Below, one piece after another: positions 13,901 to 24,300 of a stretch of DNA of 64,000 nucleotides. This stretch comes from Blastomussa wellsi (taxonomy: Eukaryota; Cnidaria; Anthozoa; Scleractinia; Plerogyridae), in the NCBI GenBank assembly GCA_947652115.1, contig OX393570.1, positions 16,122,930 through 16,186,929 on the forward strand. Reading direction: 5' to 3'. The translations under genes and the position numbers were made by a program. The notes under the pieces are model-generated. The model was not told where the DNA came from and searched no databases. It worked only from the letters and a program-made list of their open reading frames with translations. How positions within the stretch are numbered: the stretch's first letter is position 1; each line of letters starts with the position of its first letter.

Positions 13901-14705
13901 TTATTTCCATTGGGAGGGGCCTTGGCGGTGGGGGTACGGGGCATCTAAATTCCCCCCTCTTTCTTCCCATTTTACTCCTGATTCCCCCCTTTCCTTGGTT
14001 CTTTTTTTATCAGTGTCGGTGTTATTTCTGTTGGGAGGGGGCCTGGAAGTGAGGTGGGCCTCTGATCTGAAGCTACCCCTCTCCCTACCCGGTTTACTCC
14101 TGATTCCTACCCTTTCCTTGGTGCTTTTCATCTCTGTCAGTATTGTTTCTATTGGGTGGAGGCTTGGGGGTGAAGGTGGGTGCTCTGAAGTTCCTCCCCT
14201 CCCTACCCGTTTCACTCCTGATTTCCACCCTTTCCTTAGGGCTTCTAATTGCTATTGGGAGGGGACTTAAGGGTGAGGGTAGTGGCCTCCGAATTTCCCC
14301 CTCTTTCTACCCGTTTCTTGATTACCTCCCTTTCCTTGGTGATTTACATCTCTGTTGGTGTCATTTCTATTGGTAGGGGCCTTGGGGGGACTCTGAACTT
14401 TGCCCTCTCCCAACACAATTTGCTCCATATTCCTGCCCTTTAGTTTCCTTCTTTTCATCTCTGTCGGTGTTATTTCAATTCAGAGGGGGCTTGTGGGTGA
14501 ATCTGAACTTCGCCCTTTCCCTACCTAATTTACTCCTGATTCCCGCCCTTTCCTTAATGCTTTTCATCTCTGTCAGCGTTATTCCAATGGGGAGGGACTT
14601 GGGGTTGCGGGGGCCCTTTCAACTCTCCCCTCCCGCTACCCATTTTTCTCCAGATTCCTGCCCCTTCCTTGGTGCTTTTTATCTCTGTTGGTGTTATTCC
14701 TATTG
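10950..14705. repeat. G/C-tract minisatellite, array 2
   Basis: Same repeat family as 6150-9200. The first part is the duplicated copy; the rest continues with further diverged units. It is interrupted by a LINE 3-prime fragment at 12404-12998. Confidence 0.9.
12404..12998 (-). mobile_element. CR1/L2-type LINE, 3-prime fragment
   Basis: The minus strand encodes the last ~85 residues of a non-LTR reverse-transcriptase ORF (12740-12997). It contains the TRLAAKQSYYLP, RTNYGKFNIQFQGP and IWNCID signatures I associate with C-termini of CR1-like LINEs. A 3-prime UTR follows, ending in a (TTG)n tail (AACAACAAC near 12410 on the plus strand). The element is 5-prime truncated and inserted in the minisatellite of copy 2 only, so it postdates the duplication. 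Confidence 0.8.
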
Positions 14706-14894
14706 CAAACTATAAATGGCAGACTAATCCTGATGGCAAAAGCGATGAAAAATAATCAAGAAAGATAAAACAGCTAATATATTTAAAGGAAATTTGGCCT
14801 ATATTTCGGAAAATTTGCTTTGTGAATAATTTACTGATCCAAGTCTAAAAGTGATCCGCTTCTGATCGGTTTGTTGCAGTGGTCTTGCAGATTT
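14706..14894. mobile_element. Decayed Penelope-like terminal fragment
   Basis: A non-minisatellite block containing TAAAACAGCTAATATATTT and a GGCCTATATTTCGG stretch. It is similar to the block at 59112-59180, which is followed by a hammerhead-like hairpin. Here that hairpin is not preserved. Confidence 0.45.
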
Positions 14895-16925
14895 CTATTA
14901 CATTATTTCTATTGGTAAGGGGCTTGGGAGTGAGGTTAGGACTCTGAACTTGCCCCTCTCCCTACTCCTGATTACCTCCCTTTCTTTGGTACTTTTTCAT
15001 ATCTGTCGCTGTCATTTCTATTGGGAGTTGTGGTGGGGGGAGGAGGCGTCTGAATTTCCCCCTCATCCTATCCGTTTCAGTTCTTATTCCCGCCCTTTCT
15101 TTGGTGCTTTAAATTTTTGTTGGGAGGGGGCTTGGGGGTGTAGGTGGACCCTCTGAATTCCCCCCCGCTATTTGTTTTACTCGTGATTCCCACCCTTTCC
15201 TTGGTAGTTTTCATCTCTGTTGGTGTTATTTCTATTGGAAGGAGTTTGGTGGTGGAGGGGGGCCTCTGAACTTCCCCTACCGGCTTTGTTCCTATGCGCT
15301 TTTCATCTCTGTCGCTGTTATTTCTGTTGGGAGGGTGTTTGGTGGTGGAGGGCGGCCTCTGAACTTCCACCTACCCGCTTTGTTCCTATGCGCTTTTCAT
15401 CTCTTTCGGTGTTATTTCTATTGATAGGGTGTTTGGTGGTGGATGGGAGCCTCTGAACTTCCCCCTACCCGCTTTGTTCCTATGCGCTTTTCATCTCTGT
15501 CGGTGTTATTTCTATTGGGAGGGAGTTTGGTGGTGGAGGTGGGCCTCTGAACTTCCCCCTACCCGATTTGTTCCTATGCGCTTCTCATCTCTGGCGGTGT
15601 TATTTCTATTGGGGGGGGGGGGGAGTTTGGTGGTTGAGGGGGGCCATGAACTTCCCCCTACCGGCTTTGTTTCTATGCGCTTTTCATCTCTTTCGGTGTT
15701 ATTTCTATTGGGAGAATGTTTGGTGGTTGAGGGGGCCTGTGAACTTCCCCCTACCCGCTTTGTTCCTATGCACTTTTCATCTCTGTCGCTGTTATTTCTT
15801 TTGGGAGGGTGTTTGGTTGTCGGGGGTCCTGTGAACTTCCCTCTACCCGCTTTGTTCCTATTCGCTTTTCATCTCTGTCGGTGTTATTTCTATTGGGAGA
15901 GTGTTTGGTGGTTGAGGGGGCCTGTGAACTTCCCCCTACCGGCTTTGTTTCTATGCGCTTTTCATCTCTTTCGGTGTTATTTCTATTGGGAGAATGTTTG
16001 GTGGTTGAGGGGGCCTGTGAACTTCCCCCTACCCGCTTTGTTCCTATGCACTTTTCATCTCTGTCGCTGTTATTTCTTTTGGGAGGGTGTTTGGTTGTCG
16101 GGGGTCCTGTGAACTTCCCTCTACCCGCTTTGTTCCTATTCGCTTTTCATCTCTGTCGGTGTTATTTCTATTGGGAGAGTGTTTGGTGGTTGAGGGGGCC
16201 TGTGAACTTCCCCCTACCGGCTTTGTTCCTATGCGCTTTTCATCTCTGTCGCTGCTATTTCTATTGGGATGGTGCTTGGTAGTGGAGGGGTGCCTCTCAA
16301 CTTCCCCCTACCCGCTTTGTTCCTATGCGGTTTTCATCTCTGTCGCTGTTATTTCAATTGGGAGGGTTTTGGGTGGTGAAGGGGGCCTCTGAACATTCCC
16401 CTACCGGCTTTGTTCCTATGCGCTTTTCATCTCTGTCGGTGTTATTTCTATTGGTTGGGTGTTTGGTAGTGGAGGGGGGTCTCTGAACTTCCCCCTACCC
16501 GCTTTTTTCGTATGCGCTATTCATCTCTTTCGGTGTTACTTCTGAAGGGAGGGTGTTTGGTGGTGGAGGGGGGCTTCTGAACTTCCCCCTACCCGCTTTG
16601 TTTTTATGCGCTTTTCATCTCTGTCGGTGTTATTTTTATTGGGAGGGCGTTTGGTGGTTGAGGGGGGCCTCTGAACTTCCCCCTACCCGCTTTGTTCCTA
16701 TGCGCTTTTCATCTCTGTCGCTGTTATTTCTATTGGGAGGGAGTTTGGTGGTTGAGGGGGGCCTCTGAACTTCCCCCTACCCGCTTTGTTCCTATGCGCT
16801 TTTCATCTCTGTTGGTGTTATTTCTATTGGGAGGGAGTTTGGTGGTGGAGGAGGGCCTCTGAACGTCCCCCCACCCGCTTTGTTCCTATGCGCTTGTCAT
16901 CACTGTCGCTGTTATTTCTATTGAA
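14895..16925. repeat. G/C-tract minisatellite, ~93-bp subfamily
   Basis: The array continues and from about 15230 becomes a homogeneous ~93-bp subfamily in which each unit contains CTTTGTTCCTATGCGC, TCATCTCTGTCGGTGTTATT and GAACTTCCCCCTACCCG. Because 93 is a multiple of three, long ORFs (for example 15429-16112) stay open through the repeats; they are artefacts. Confidence 0.9.
15661..16216. repeat. 278-bp higher-order repeat, two copies
   Basis: A block of three diverged ~93-bp units starts at 15661 and again at 15939, exactly 278 bp apart. A third start at 16217 begins another copy whose first unit differs. The two copies are almost identical while the monomers inside them differ, which is the mark of a recently amplified higher-order unit. 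Confidence 0.85.
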
Positions 16926-17317
16926 AAATATAAGGCTGGGTATTATTATTTCTCCCGGTTCCCGCCACTTTTGGAATCCTTCTTCGTTCCCTGTTGTATA
17001 TAGTAATTGTTTCCTGTTGTTGTTGTTTAGTTTTATATTCCCGGCATCGCTCATTGTGTTTTTTGTGTTGCACCTTGAATGAAAATACGTATTATCCCAA
17101 AATAATTACTGGTGGTAATCATTGCTGTAACTGAATGTTAATAAACTCTATGACTTGTTTGTTCCAGATGTGACGTCATTACATTGAAGGAGTCCAATGA
17201 TTGGTTCACTGTTAGAGATCTTCACGAGGCTGCCACACACACTACGGATGTAAGCCACTGTTCTAGCATGCTTGTGGTACTGTACATAATCTTCATAATA
17301 TGCGTAATCCGACTACG
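16926..17317. other. Noncoding DNA after the minisatellite
   Basis: The array ends near 16920. A GTTGTTGTT run near 17010-17030 resembles the LINE tail at 12410 but no coding remnant precedes it. Nothing else is supported. Confidence 0.4.
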
Positions 17318-18454
17318 TAGCGACAAGTGACCCTTCTAAACAAGCTTTTTCATTTTTGAAAAATTACTTTAAACTGACGGAAACTACAGCATATAATAGG
17401 AGGTATACAGACAGTGCAGAAATAACGATAAAGAAAAAAGAACCAATGACAGGTTAACGGGGCTCGGTCGGGGTTTTGAGTGACTATACCTTTGAACTTT
17501 CAAGGGAACTTGCACTCTTTTGGCAAATTATTTGTTATAATGCCTAAATTATAAATTTTACTGGAAAAAATAGAAATAAGATTTAACAGTGACAAAAATT
17601 GGAAAAGATTATGTCTTTTAAATTTTACGGCCGCAGCTATTTTTTCGTCGTAATTTTCTCCGAAAGCTGTCATTAAAATTCTAAAACTTTTCTCCGACCT
17701 TGAGAAGAGTTTCTCGACTACAAGTAGAAGATTTTCTAAAATTATTCTTTGATTACAAGTACTTCGGAATCGTGTGTAATGGGTGGTAGCTCCGATCTAG
17801 ATAAAACGTACCTCATCGGAAACTTTGATCTTTCTCTAGTACAGCTGTATTAAACGATTTTCATTTGGAGAGAGTGGAGGTCTTGCAGTTAAAAGTTTCA
17901 AAATAATGCTGCCCATAATATCAAATAAGGCTCGAAAAATAACTTCAGATGGTGCCAGTTTTTCTTATCATCATGTTCTGGCTGAAAAAATATGGTTGTA
18001 GTTCCGTCTTTTCCGTTCCCTCTTCTGTTTTGGGCTCGGGTATCAAACCAATCACATTATATGTTACGAGAACTGCTACACCCAACGGTTTCGGCTTCAG
18101 AAGTGCCCTTCCCAGGCGAGTTTGTCACTGTAGTTTTTCTTGTTGACTTAGTATGTCAGTGTTGTGCTCCCACTTGTGGGACCCATCTTTTTGTCCCTTG
18201 GCAGTTAGTCTACTGCGGATCTCAACTCTTAGAACACCTCCTTGTCTGAATTCTGATCTTGTATTCATCATGCTGTTTGTCGTATCTTTTCGGCTCCTGT
18301 TTATTCGGACACCTTCCTGGACCTGTCTTGCTATGAAAAAGCTCCCTGTTATTCGAAGCTGTATTTGCTTGACTCCATGATGAGTAGAGGGGGTTATCTT
18401 CCTGTTTGTTCTTATGGCCCCGGGTATGTTCAGTCAGTCGGATGAGGTGGCGTA
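17318..18454. repeat. Duplicated fold-back repeat, copy 1
   Basis: Begins GTAGCGACAAGTGACCCTT and contains GGCTCGGTCGGGGTTTTGAG, the terminus of the MITE family seen complete at 31608-32826. It also holds a TGCCCTTCCCAGGCGAG block. The segment is repeated from about 18455. Short ORFs here show no domain. Confidence 0.65.
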
Positions 18455-19985
18455 CGTAGCGACAGGTGACCCTTGTAAACAAGTTTTCATTTGTGAAAAA
18501 TTTCCTTAAATTGAAGGAAACTGCAGCATATAATAGGAGGAATACAGACAGTGCAGAAATAACGATAAACAAAAAAGAAACAATGACAGGTTAATGTGTC
18601 TCGATCGGGGTTTTAAGGGACTATACCTTTGAACTTAATGGAACCTCCACTCTTTTGGCAAATTATTTGTTATTATTCCTAAATTACAAATGTTACTAGG
18701 AAGAGAAGTAAGATTTAATAACAACAAAAAGTGGAAAAGATTATGGCTTTTAAATTGCCCGCGCGCCGCTATTTTGGATTTGATGAAGTGTAATTGGCCA
18801 TTTTCTAAACGAGCGGGGAACTGGGTATAAATATTTAAAATCGATTGAAACGAAAATTGAGCCTGGCACGTCAAAGTTCATCAAAAATAATATACGTGAA
18901 CTAAATTTCAGCGTTATTGGCTAAAACGCACCTATGCAGTACACGTTTGAAAAGTTGAATTTGCGTTTAAGCCAATAACGCTGAAATTATTTGGATGATC
19001 TTTTACGTTCTGAGTTCAATTTTTCGTTTCAATTGATTTTAAAAGTTTGTACCCAGTTCCCTGCTCGTTTAGAAAATGGCCTGTACCCTTTACAATCCAA
19101 CTGTAGTATTTTTCTGAGCTTAGGCTAAAAATGACAGACTTAACTTAAAATGTTTCAGTTCATTTGAAAAGTGGAGATCCTACAAAATACTGGCTGTTGT
19201 TATTGAGTGCTAATTTTAAAAAATCATTTTTCATTTAGTAACTATAGGGTCGTTTTGATAAAACAGCGAATGTCTGTTGATACCAGGTCATATGCAAACC
19301 AGTGTTCTAGAAATCAAATGGCAGGATTTTTCTGAGATTTACACGTGATGTTTGTAGCATTACGTTCATTTAAAACCAAACTGAATATTGTTTGAACAGT
19401 TTAACGTTTTAAAACCTTCTACTGTATTTGAACATTTTAAAACATCACCTGTAATTTTCTCTGAAACGCTGTAATTGAAATTCTTAAACTTTTCTCAGAC
19501 CTTGAGACGAGTTTGTAAAGTCGAAGATTTTCTAAAATTATTCCTTGATTTCAAGTAATTCGGAATCGTGTAAAATGGGTGGTAACCCCGATCTCGATAA
19601 AACGTACCTCATCGGAACTTTCATCTTTCTCTAGTGCAGCTGTATTGAACGATTTTGCAGTTGGAGAGAATGGAGGTTTTTAGTCAAATTTTAAATTGCA
19701 GTTAAAAGTTTCACCTTACAGTCAAATAAGCCCAAAAAAATACCCGGTTGGGTCCAATTTTTATTTTCATCGTCATCTTCTTGCTGAAAAAAAAAATCGA
19801 GGTATTATGACCTGCGGTGCGTTCTTGTCTTCTATTTGTGTCCTCGCAAGGGTTTCAGTCGGCATCAAAAGTGCCCTTCCCAGGCGAGTCTGTCAGTGCA
19901 ATTTTTCTCGTTGACTTAGTATGTCAGTGTTGTGCTCCCACTTGTGGGACCATCTTTTTTGTCCCTCGGCACTAGCCTCAACTTT
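18455..19985. repeat. Duplicated fold-back repeat, copy 2
   Basis: Diverged second copy of 17318-18454, longer because it contains an extra palindrome at about 18805-19085. The arms of that palindrome share CGAGCGGGGAACTGGGTA-like and TTCAGCGTTATTGGC sequence. The end matches the AAAACGTACCTCATCGGAA terminus of the MITE family. Confidence 0.65.
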
Positions 19986-20990
19986 GGTAAATATTGCGCT
20001 TATTTTCTGGCTTGTCGCTTGTGGTTCTAATTATACCTTTCCATTGTCTCGAATCTCCGTGCAATTGTAAATTTCAATGCGTAGTTTTGACAGGTTTTGT
20101 AATTAGCCATAAGACTATAATTAGCCAGTGATTTCTTCTTTCGATGTGAAGTGTTATCGTTCGCCGTTCTCAATGGGTAAGGAACTGAATTGAAGTCGTT
20201 CGCACAGGGTTTGTTGAAAGACGCGGAAAGTAGATATATTTGTCTGTGACATGACATTTTTCCTTTCAAACGACAGTACATTTTACAACAAACGTACATG
20301 CTTACGTTGCAGAAAATCCGAGAAATTCAAGTTATTCAAATTATGTTGGAAACATTAGATATATGGTAATTTGTCATACATATATTTTTTTGTTTACTCG
20401 CAGTTCAGCTAGGTTTATGGTTTTTAGATGCTCTTTGACGATATTTTACTCATAAGTAAATCGCCAAGTTTATTAAGTTCCCGAAACTAATCTGTGTAGG
20501 TGTCGAAGGAAAGCAGTGGCGTTATATAGTCGTTTTTAATTTTTTCTCATGGGTTTTGTGAAAACATGATCAATTTTATTTCGCTCACAATTTAGTTTTA
20601 GTTCTGCAGCTGTGGCTAAAAGCACCCGAGTGTTATGCCAACAGGAAGAGAGAAGTTTCTCCCGGCAGTTTTAACATTGTGGTACACAACAAGGTAATCG
20701 CTATCAGAGTCTGGTAATTTAATGTTTGCAATTTAGGGGTTCCTTTCTATCACATCTTCAAAGTAAAACGGTATTGTGAGGAACGTGTACCGACGTGGCT
20801 TTTCCCGACTCTGATAACAATTACTGAATTGTTTATTGTCCGTAACAGACATTTTCACTGAAACTGTTGAATTCATGTAACATCATTTTATTGACTTGTT
20901 TGTTGCATTATTACAGATTAAAGAACTTTATTACTTTACAGAGTTGTTTGTGATTTGCTCATTGTTGTGTCATTTTATCTCAAGGTTGTC
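19986..20990. other. Noncoding DNA with MITE-internal sequence
   Basis: About 19975-20090 matches, in inverted orientation, the interior of the 31608-32826 MITE (GTCTCGAATCTCCGTGCAA). The remainder contains no supported gene. Confidence 0.45.
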
Positions 20991-21188
20991 TTGCAGGTGC
21001 CTTGGAAATAAAGAAAGTTTTCAACCTTTGAAGAAAGGAGAAAGTGGATGTGGATGCCACTCTCCACTAACTTGCATTTCTTTTATACTTTTAGCAAGAG
21101 TTTGGAGTTTTCATCCTTGTGGTACAGTAGCCTCTAATACACATGCGTCCTGACTGAGTATGTGTTACTTGAAAGTTAGTTGTTCTGT

Positions 21189-21296
21189 ATGTCGTAACTG
21201 GAGTAAAATATACTTACAGCCACGACTCGTAACTGGAGTTAAAGAACTTACAGTCACGAGTCGTAACTGTAGTTAGACACTTACAGTTACGACATA
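21189..21296. repeat. Nested hairpin of a repeated GTAACTG motif
   Basis: GTATGTCGTAACTG at the left is answered by CAGTTACGACATAC at the right. Two inner copies of CGTAACTG-type motifs pair as well. No function can be assigned. Confidence 0.6.
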
Positions 21297-21399
21297 CAGC
21301 ACACCTATCATTTTACAGGTGAGACATACTCACCAGTACGCATACGTATTAAAGGCTACTGTACCACAAGGATGAGAAGTCCAAAAGACTTAGAAAAAT

Positions 21400-22290
21400 T
21401 TTACTCATGGATGTGAATCCAAACGCGCATGCGTACGTGCAGTGGCGCAAAGTTGTACCACAAGGATGAGAACTCCAAACTCTTGCTAAAAGTATAAAAT
21501 AAATGCTAGTTAGTGGTGGCTGGCGGGGAGGTGGTGGTTTCCACATACACTTTTTCGTTCCTTCCAGGATTGAATTTTTCTCCTTCTGCTGTTTCTCAAA
21601 CTGGTCATTTCGAAGGCATCTGAAATCTACAAGAGACAGAGAGAACTCATAAACGCGCATGTCAAAAGACTTAAAAAAAATTTTACTCATTGATGTGAAT
21701 CCAAACGCGCATGCGTACGTGCAGTGGCGCAAAGTTGTACCACAAGGATGAGAACTCCAAACTCTTGCTAAAAGTATAAAATAAATGCTAGTTAGTGGTG
21801 GCTGGCGGGGAGGTGGTGGTTTCCACATACACTTTTTCGTTCCTTCCAGGATTGAATTTTTCCCTTCTGCTGTTTCTCAAACTGGTCATTTCGAAGGCAT
21901 CTGAAATCTACAAGAGACAGAGAGAACTCATAAACGCGCATGTCAAAAGACTTAGAAAAAATTTTACTCATTGATGTGAATCCAAACGCGCATGCGTACG
22001 TGCAGTGGCGCAAAGTTGTACCACAAGGATGAGAACTCCAAACTCTTGCTAAAAGTATAAAATAAATGCTAGTTAGTGGTGGCTGGCGGGGAGGTGGTGG
22101 TTTCCACATACACTTTTTCGTTCCTTCCAGGATTAAATTTTTCCCTTCTGCTGTTTCTCAAACTGGTCATTTCAAAGGCATCTGAAATCTGCAAGAGACA
22201 GAGAGAACTCATAAACGCGCATGTCAAAAGACTTTTACTCATTGATGCGAATCCAAACGCGCATGCGTACGGGCAGCTTTGCAAAGTTGT
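21400..22290. repeat. ~281-bp tandem repeat, three copies
   Basis: The block containing AAACGCGCATGCGTACGTGC, CTTGCTAAAAGTATAAAAT and GTGGTGGTTTCCACATACAC recurs at spacings of about 281 bp. Each copy carries one candidate 75-76 nt exon on the minus strand. A diverged inverted copy lies at about 20990-21145. Confidence 0.85.
22114..22188 (-). CDS. Candidate 75-nt exon E (third tandem copy)
   Basis: On the minus strand a pyrimidine-rich acceptor ending CTTGCAG precedes 75 nt that encode 25 residues (ISDAFEMTSL...GRNEK) with no stop, followed by a GTGTATG donor. Copies lie at 21833-21907 (75 nt) and 21551-21626 (76 nt, frameshifted). The 75-nt copies differ inside the exon only by synonymous TTC/TTT changes. 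It joins in phase to the exon at 22327-22370. The protein family is not recognised; it may be a gene fragment spread by local duplication. Confidence 0.4.
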
Positions 22291-22326
22291 ACCACAAAAA
22301 TTTCTGAAAGGAAATAACAATGTTAC

Positions 22327-22370
22327 CTTGGAAAAAACAGGCTGAGCTTTCTGAGCGATCTTGTACACAT
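22327..22370 (-). CDS. Candidate 44-nt exon D
   Basis: The minus strand shows acceptor TTTTATCAG, 44 nt encoding VYKIAQKAQPVFSK after two bases that complete a codon, then donor GTAACA. It would splice in phase to exon E (22114-22188) across a 138-bp intron. Copies are at about 25094-25137 and 27252-27294; the last lacks one base and is frameshifted. Unrecognised gene; the support is splice geometry and copy conservation only. Confidence 0.38.
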
Positions 22371-23006
22371 CTGATAAAATAAAAATAAACATTGAATTAC
22401 TTTTTTATGTTTTCACCTGATTCACAGTTGAATTTAAAGGTAAAAGCTCGTCGGGTCCCCGGGTCGGGTCGTCAATTTCCCGTCCAATTACTAGACATTG
22501 TTGGAGGCGAGCGTTCTTACTTCTGTACCATCCCTGCTACCCTCCCCCTTCCCCACAGTACCCCGATTCGAAGTATTATACACTTATCGGATTCATCCGA
22601 GCCCAAGACAAGCTCAATATTTAAATTTTTGAAATTGTGCTCGACCCACGAAATTTCAACTTCAGGACGACTGTTAGCTACTTTTTTTAAGCAAGGCTAA
22701 GATATAAAAGAAGTCATTGGATGTCGAATCTCTACAGAACAGTCATAAGATATTATTTAAAAAGTCCCAAATAACAATTCAATCTCAATTTAGGGAGAGA
22801 GTGCGATTATGAAATAATTGATAGATGAACTGGTTTTAGGTTTCCTCTCAAATTCAATTTTCGGGCCAATTGACTTGAATTGACTTATACGCTGACAAAA
22901 AAAAAAATTTGATCAGCTTGGATTGGACAAAGTGTAGCGAGAAATGATCAAGTCTAGCTCAAAATTTCCAATTAGCAGTAAGCATGATGTCAACACTATA
23001 ACTCAC

Positions 23007-23110
23007 TCGACGGAGTTTGTCCATTCCCGTCAGCCAGGGGAACGTAGCGTTCATGATCCTTCTGAGAAAGCCATAACGAACTTTAAAGCCGATCCTGTTG
23101 CTGCTGTTGC
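23007..23110 (-). CDS. Candidate 104-nt exon X
   Basis: The minus strand has a TTGTTTTCGTTTAG acceptor and a GTGAGT donor around a single open frame (34 codons, including RIGFKVRYGFLRRIMNATFP). A copy at about 25874-25977 keeps the frame with two replacements and a GTAAGT donor. A copy near 23593-23697 has an extra G that breaks the frame. The product is not recognised. Its end phase does not match exon Y directly, so a missing exon or a non-functional duplicate is possible. Confidence 0.4.
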
Positions 23111-23210
23111 CTAAACGAAAACAAGAAGTATACCAATACTTTGCCAAATTGTTTTTCTACTGTTAATGTTATTTTTCACACTTAAATTGGCATGCAAATA
23201 TAAACAGGTG

Positions 23211-23490
23211 AGGTGTAGTGAGGTATAGTGAGGTGTAGTGAGGTGTAGTGAGGTGTAGTGAGGTGCAGTGAGGTGCAGTGAGGTGCAGTGAGGTGTAGTG
23301 AGGTGGAGTGAGGTGCAGTGAGGTGCAGTGAGGTGTAGTGAGGTGTAGTGAGGTGCAGTGAGGTGTAGTGAGGTGCAGTGAGGTGTAGCGAGGTGTAGTG
23401 AGGTGCAGTGAGGTGCAGTGAGGTGTAGTGAGGTGTGGTGAGGTGTAGTGAGGTGTAGTGAGGTGCAGTGAAGTATGGTGAGGTGTAGTG
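23211..23490. repeat. 10-bp minisatellite, 28 units
   Basis: Units of AGGTGTAGTG, with AGGTGCAGTG as the main variant, run in perfect 10-bp register for 280 bp. Both flanks carry copies of the exon X region, so the array sits at a duplication junction. Confidence 0.95.
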
Positions 23491-24177
23491 TTGATCAGCT
23501 TGGATTGGACGAAGTGTGGCGAGAAATGATTAAGTCAAGCTCAAAATTTCCAATTAGCAGTAAGCATGATGTTAACACTACAACTTACTCGATGGAGTTT
23601 GTCCATTCCCGTCAGCCAGGGGGAACGCAGCGTTCATGATCCTTCTGAGAAAGCCATAACGAACTTTAAAGCCGATCCTGTTGCTGCTGTCGCCTAAACG
23701 AAAACTAGAAGTATACCAATACTTTGCCAAATTGTTTTTCTACTGTTAATGTTATTTTTCAATTTAATTTTTTTCACTTAAATTACAAGGATTTGTATAA
23801 GGGCACTGAAGCATGAAAGGGTCAATATCTCAACCTCCAAATTGAATTAAGATGCTGATTTTTGGCAAGTGTACATTCTTCATCATGTACTTTCTGAAGA
23901 TCTTAATGAATCCCATAATTTCAAAAACTTAAATATTTGTGACGTCACACTTTACCACTCTATTTTCCCGCGCGCAATAAAATTTCCAAAGTGCAAGAAA
24001 ACACCATTGTATTTAGATGAGGTTTTGTTTAAATGCATACTTAGAAAGAATTTAGCTTTATAATTTTTCCTTCATATTTCCCAAAACTATAAATCCTTCA
24101 ATTAAATGTCGCGAGGTAATTAAAATATCTTCCGACTTTTCGCTGACCACGCAAATTTTCACGACCATTTTCATGTT

Positions 24178-24300
24178 AAGCAGGTTGGCGCAGTAGCTTG
24201 GTGCGCGCTCACTGGTTCTACTCTCTCCGAAATCTCGGGGTGTGTTGACAGGGGTTCAAACCTCCGTCCTGCCACATACGATGACCTTTTTTCTTTTCCT
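24178..24300 (+). mobile_element. tRNA-derived SINE head, copy 1
   Basis: TTGGCGCAGTAGCTTGG fits a pol III A box and GGGGTTCAAACCTCC, about 60 bp on, fits a B box; a T-rich run (TTTTTTCTTTTCC) follows as a possible pol III terminator. The spacing fits a tRNA promoter, but the sequence does not fold as a complete functional tRNA. Confidence 0.6.

Larger units (their letters stand above)
9204..14110. repeat. Segmental tandem duplication, copy 2
   Basis: This is nearly collinear with 4524 to about 8830. It differs by point changes, by a ~125-bp A-tailed insertion (9431-9556) and by a ~0.6 kb LINE insertion (12404-12998), both absent from copy 1. The low divergence indicates a recent duplication. 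Beyond about 14110 the repeat units of the two arrays no longer correspond. Confidence 0.85.

Noticed and set aside
15429..16282. Long ORFs of 157-227 codons
   Set aside because: The ~93-bp repeat length keeps frames open; overlapping ORFs in other frames show the same repeat.
23211..23490. CRISPR-like array
   Set aside because: Units are 10 bp with no spacers; it is a plain minisatellite in a eukaryotic setting.
24178..24300. A possible functional tRNA gene
   Set aside because: A and B boxes are present, but the acceptor and anticodon arms do not pair well and a second copy lies in the duplicated unit, so a SINE head is more likely.
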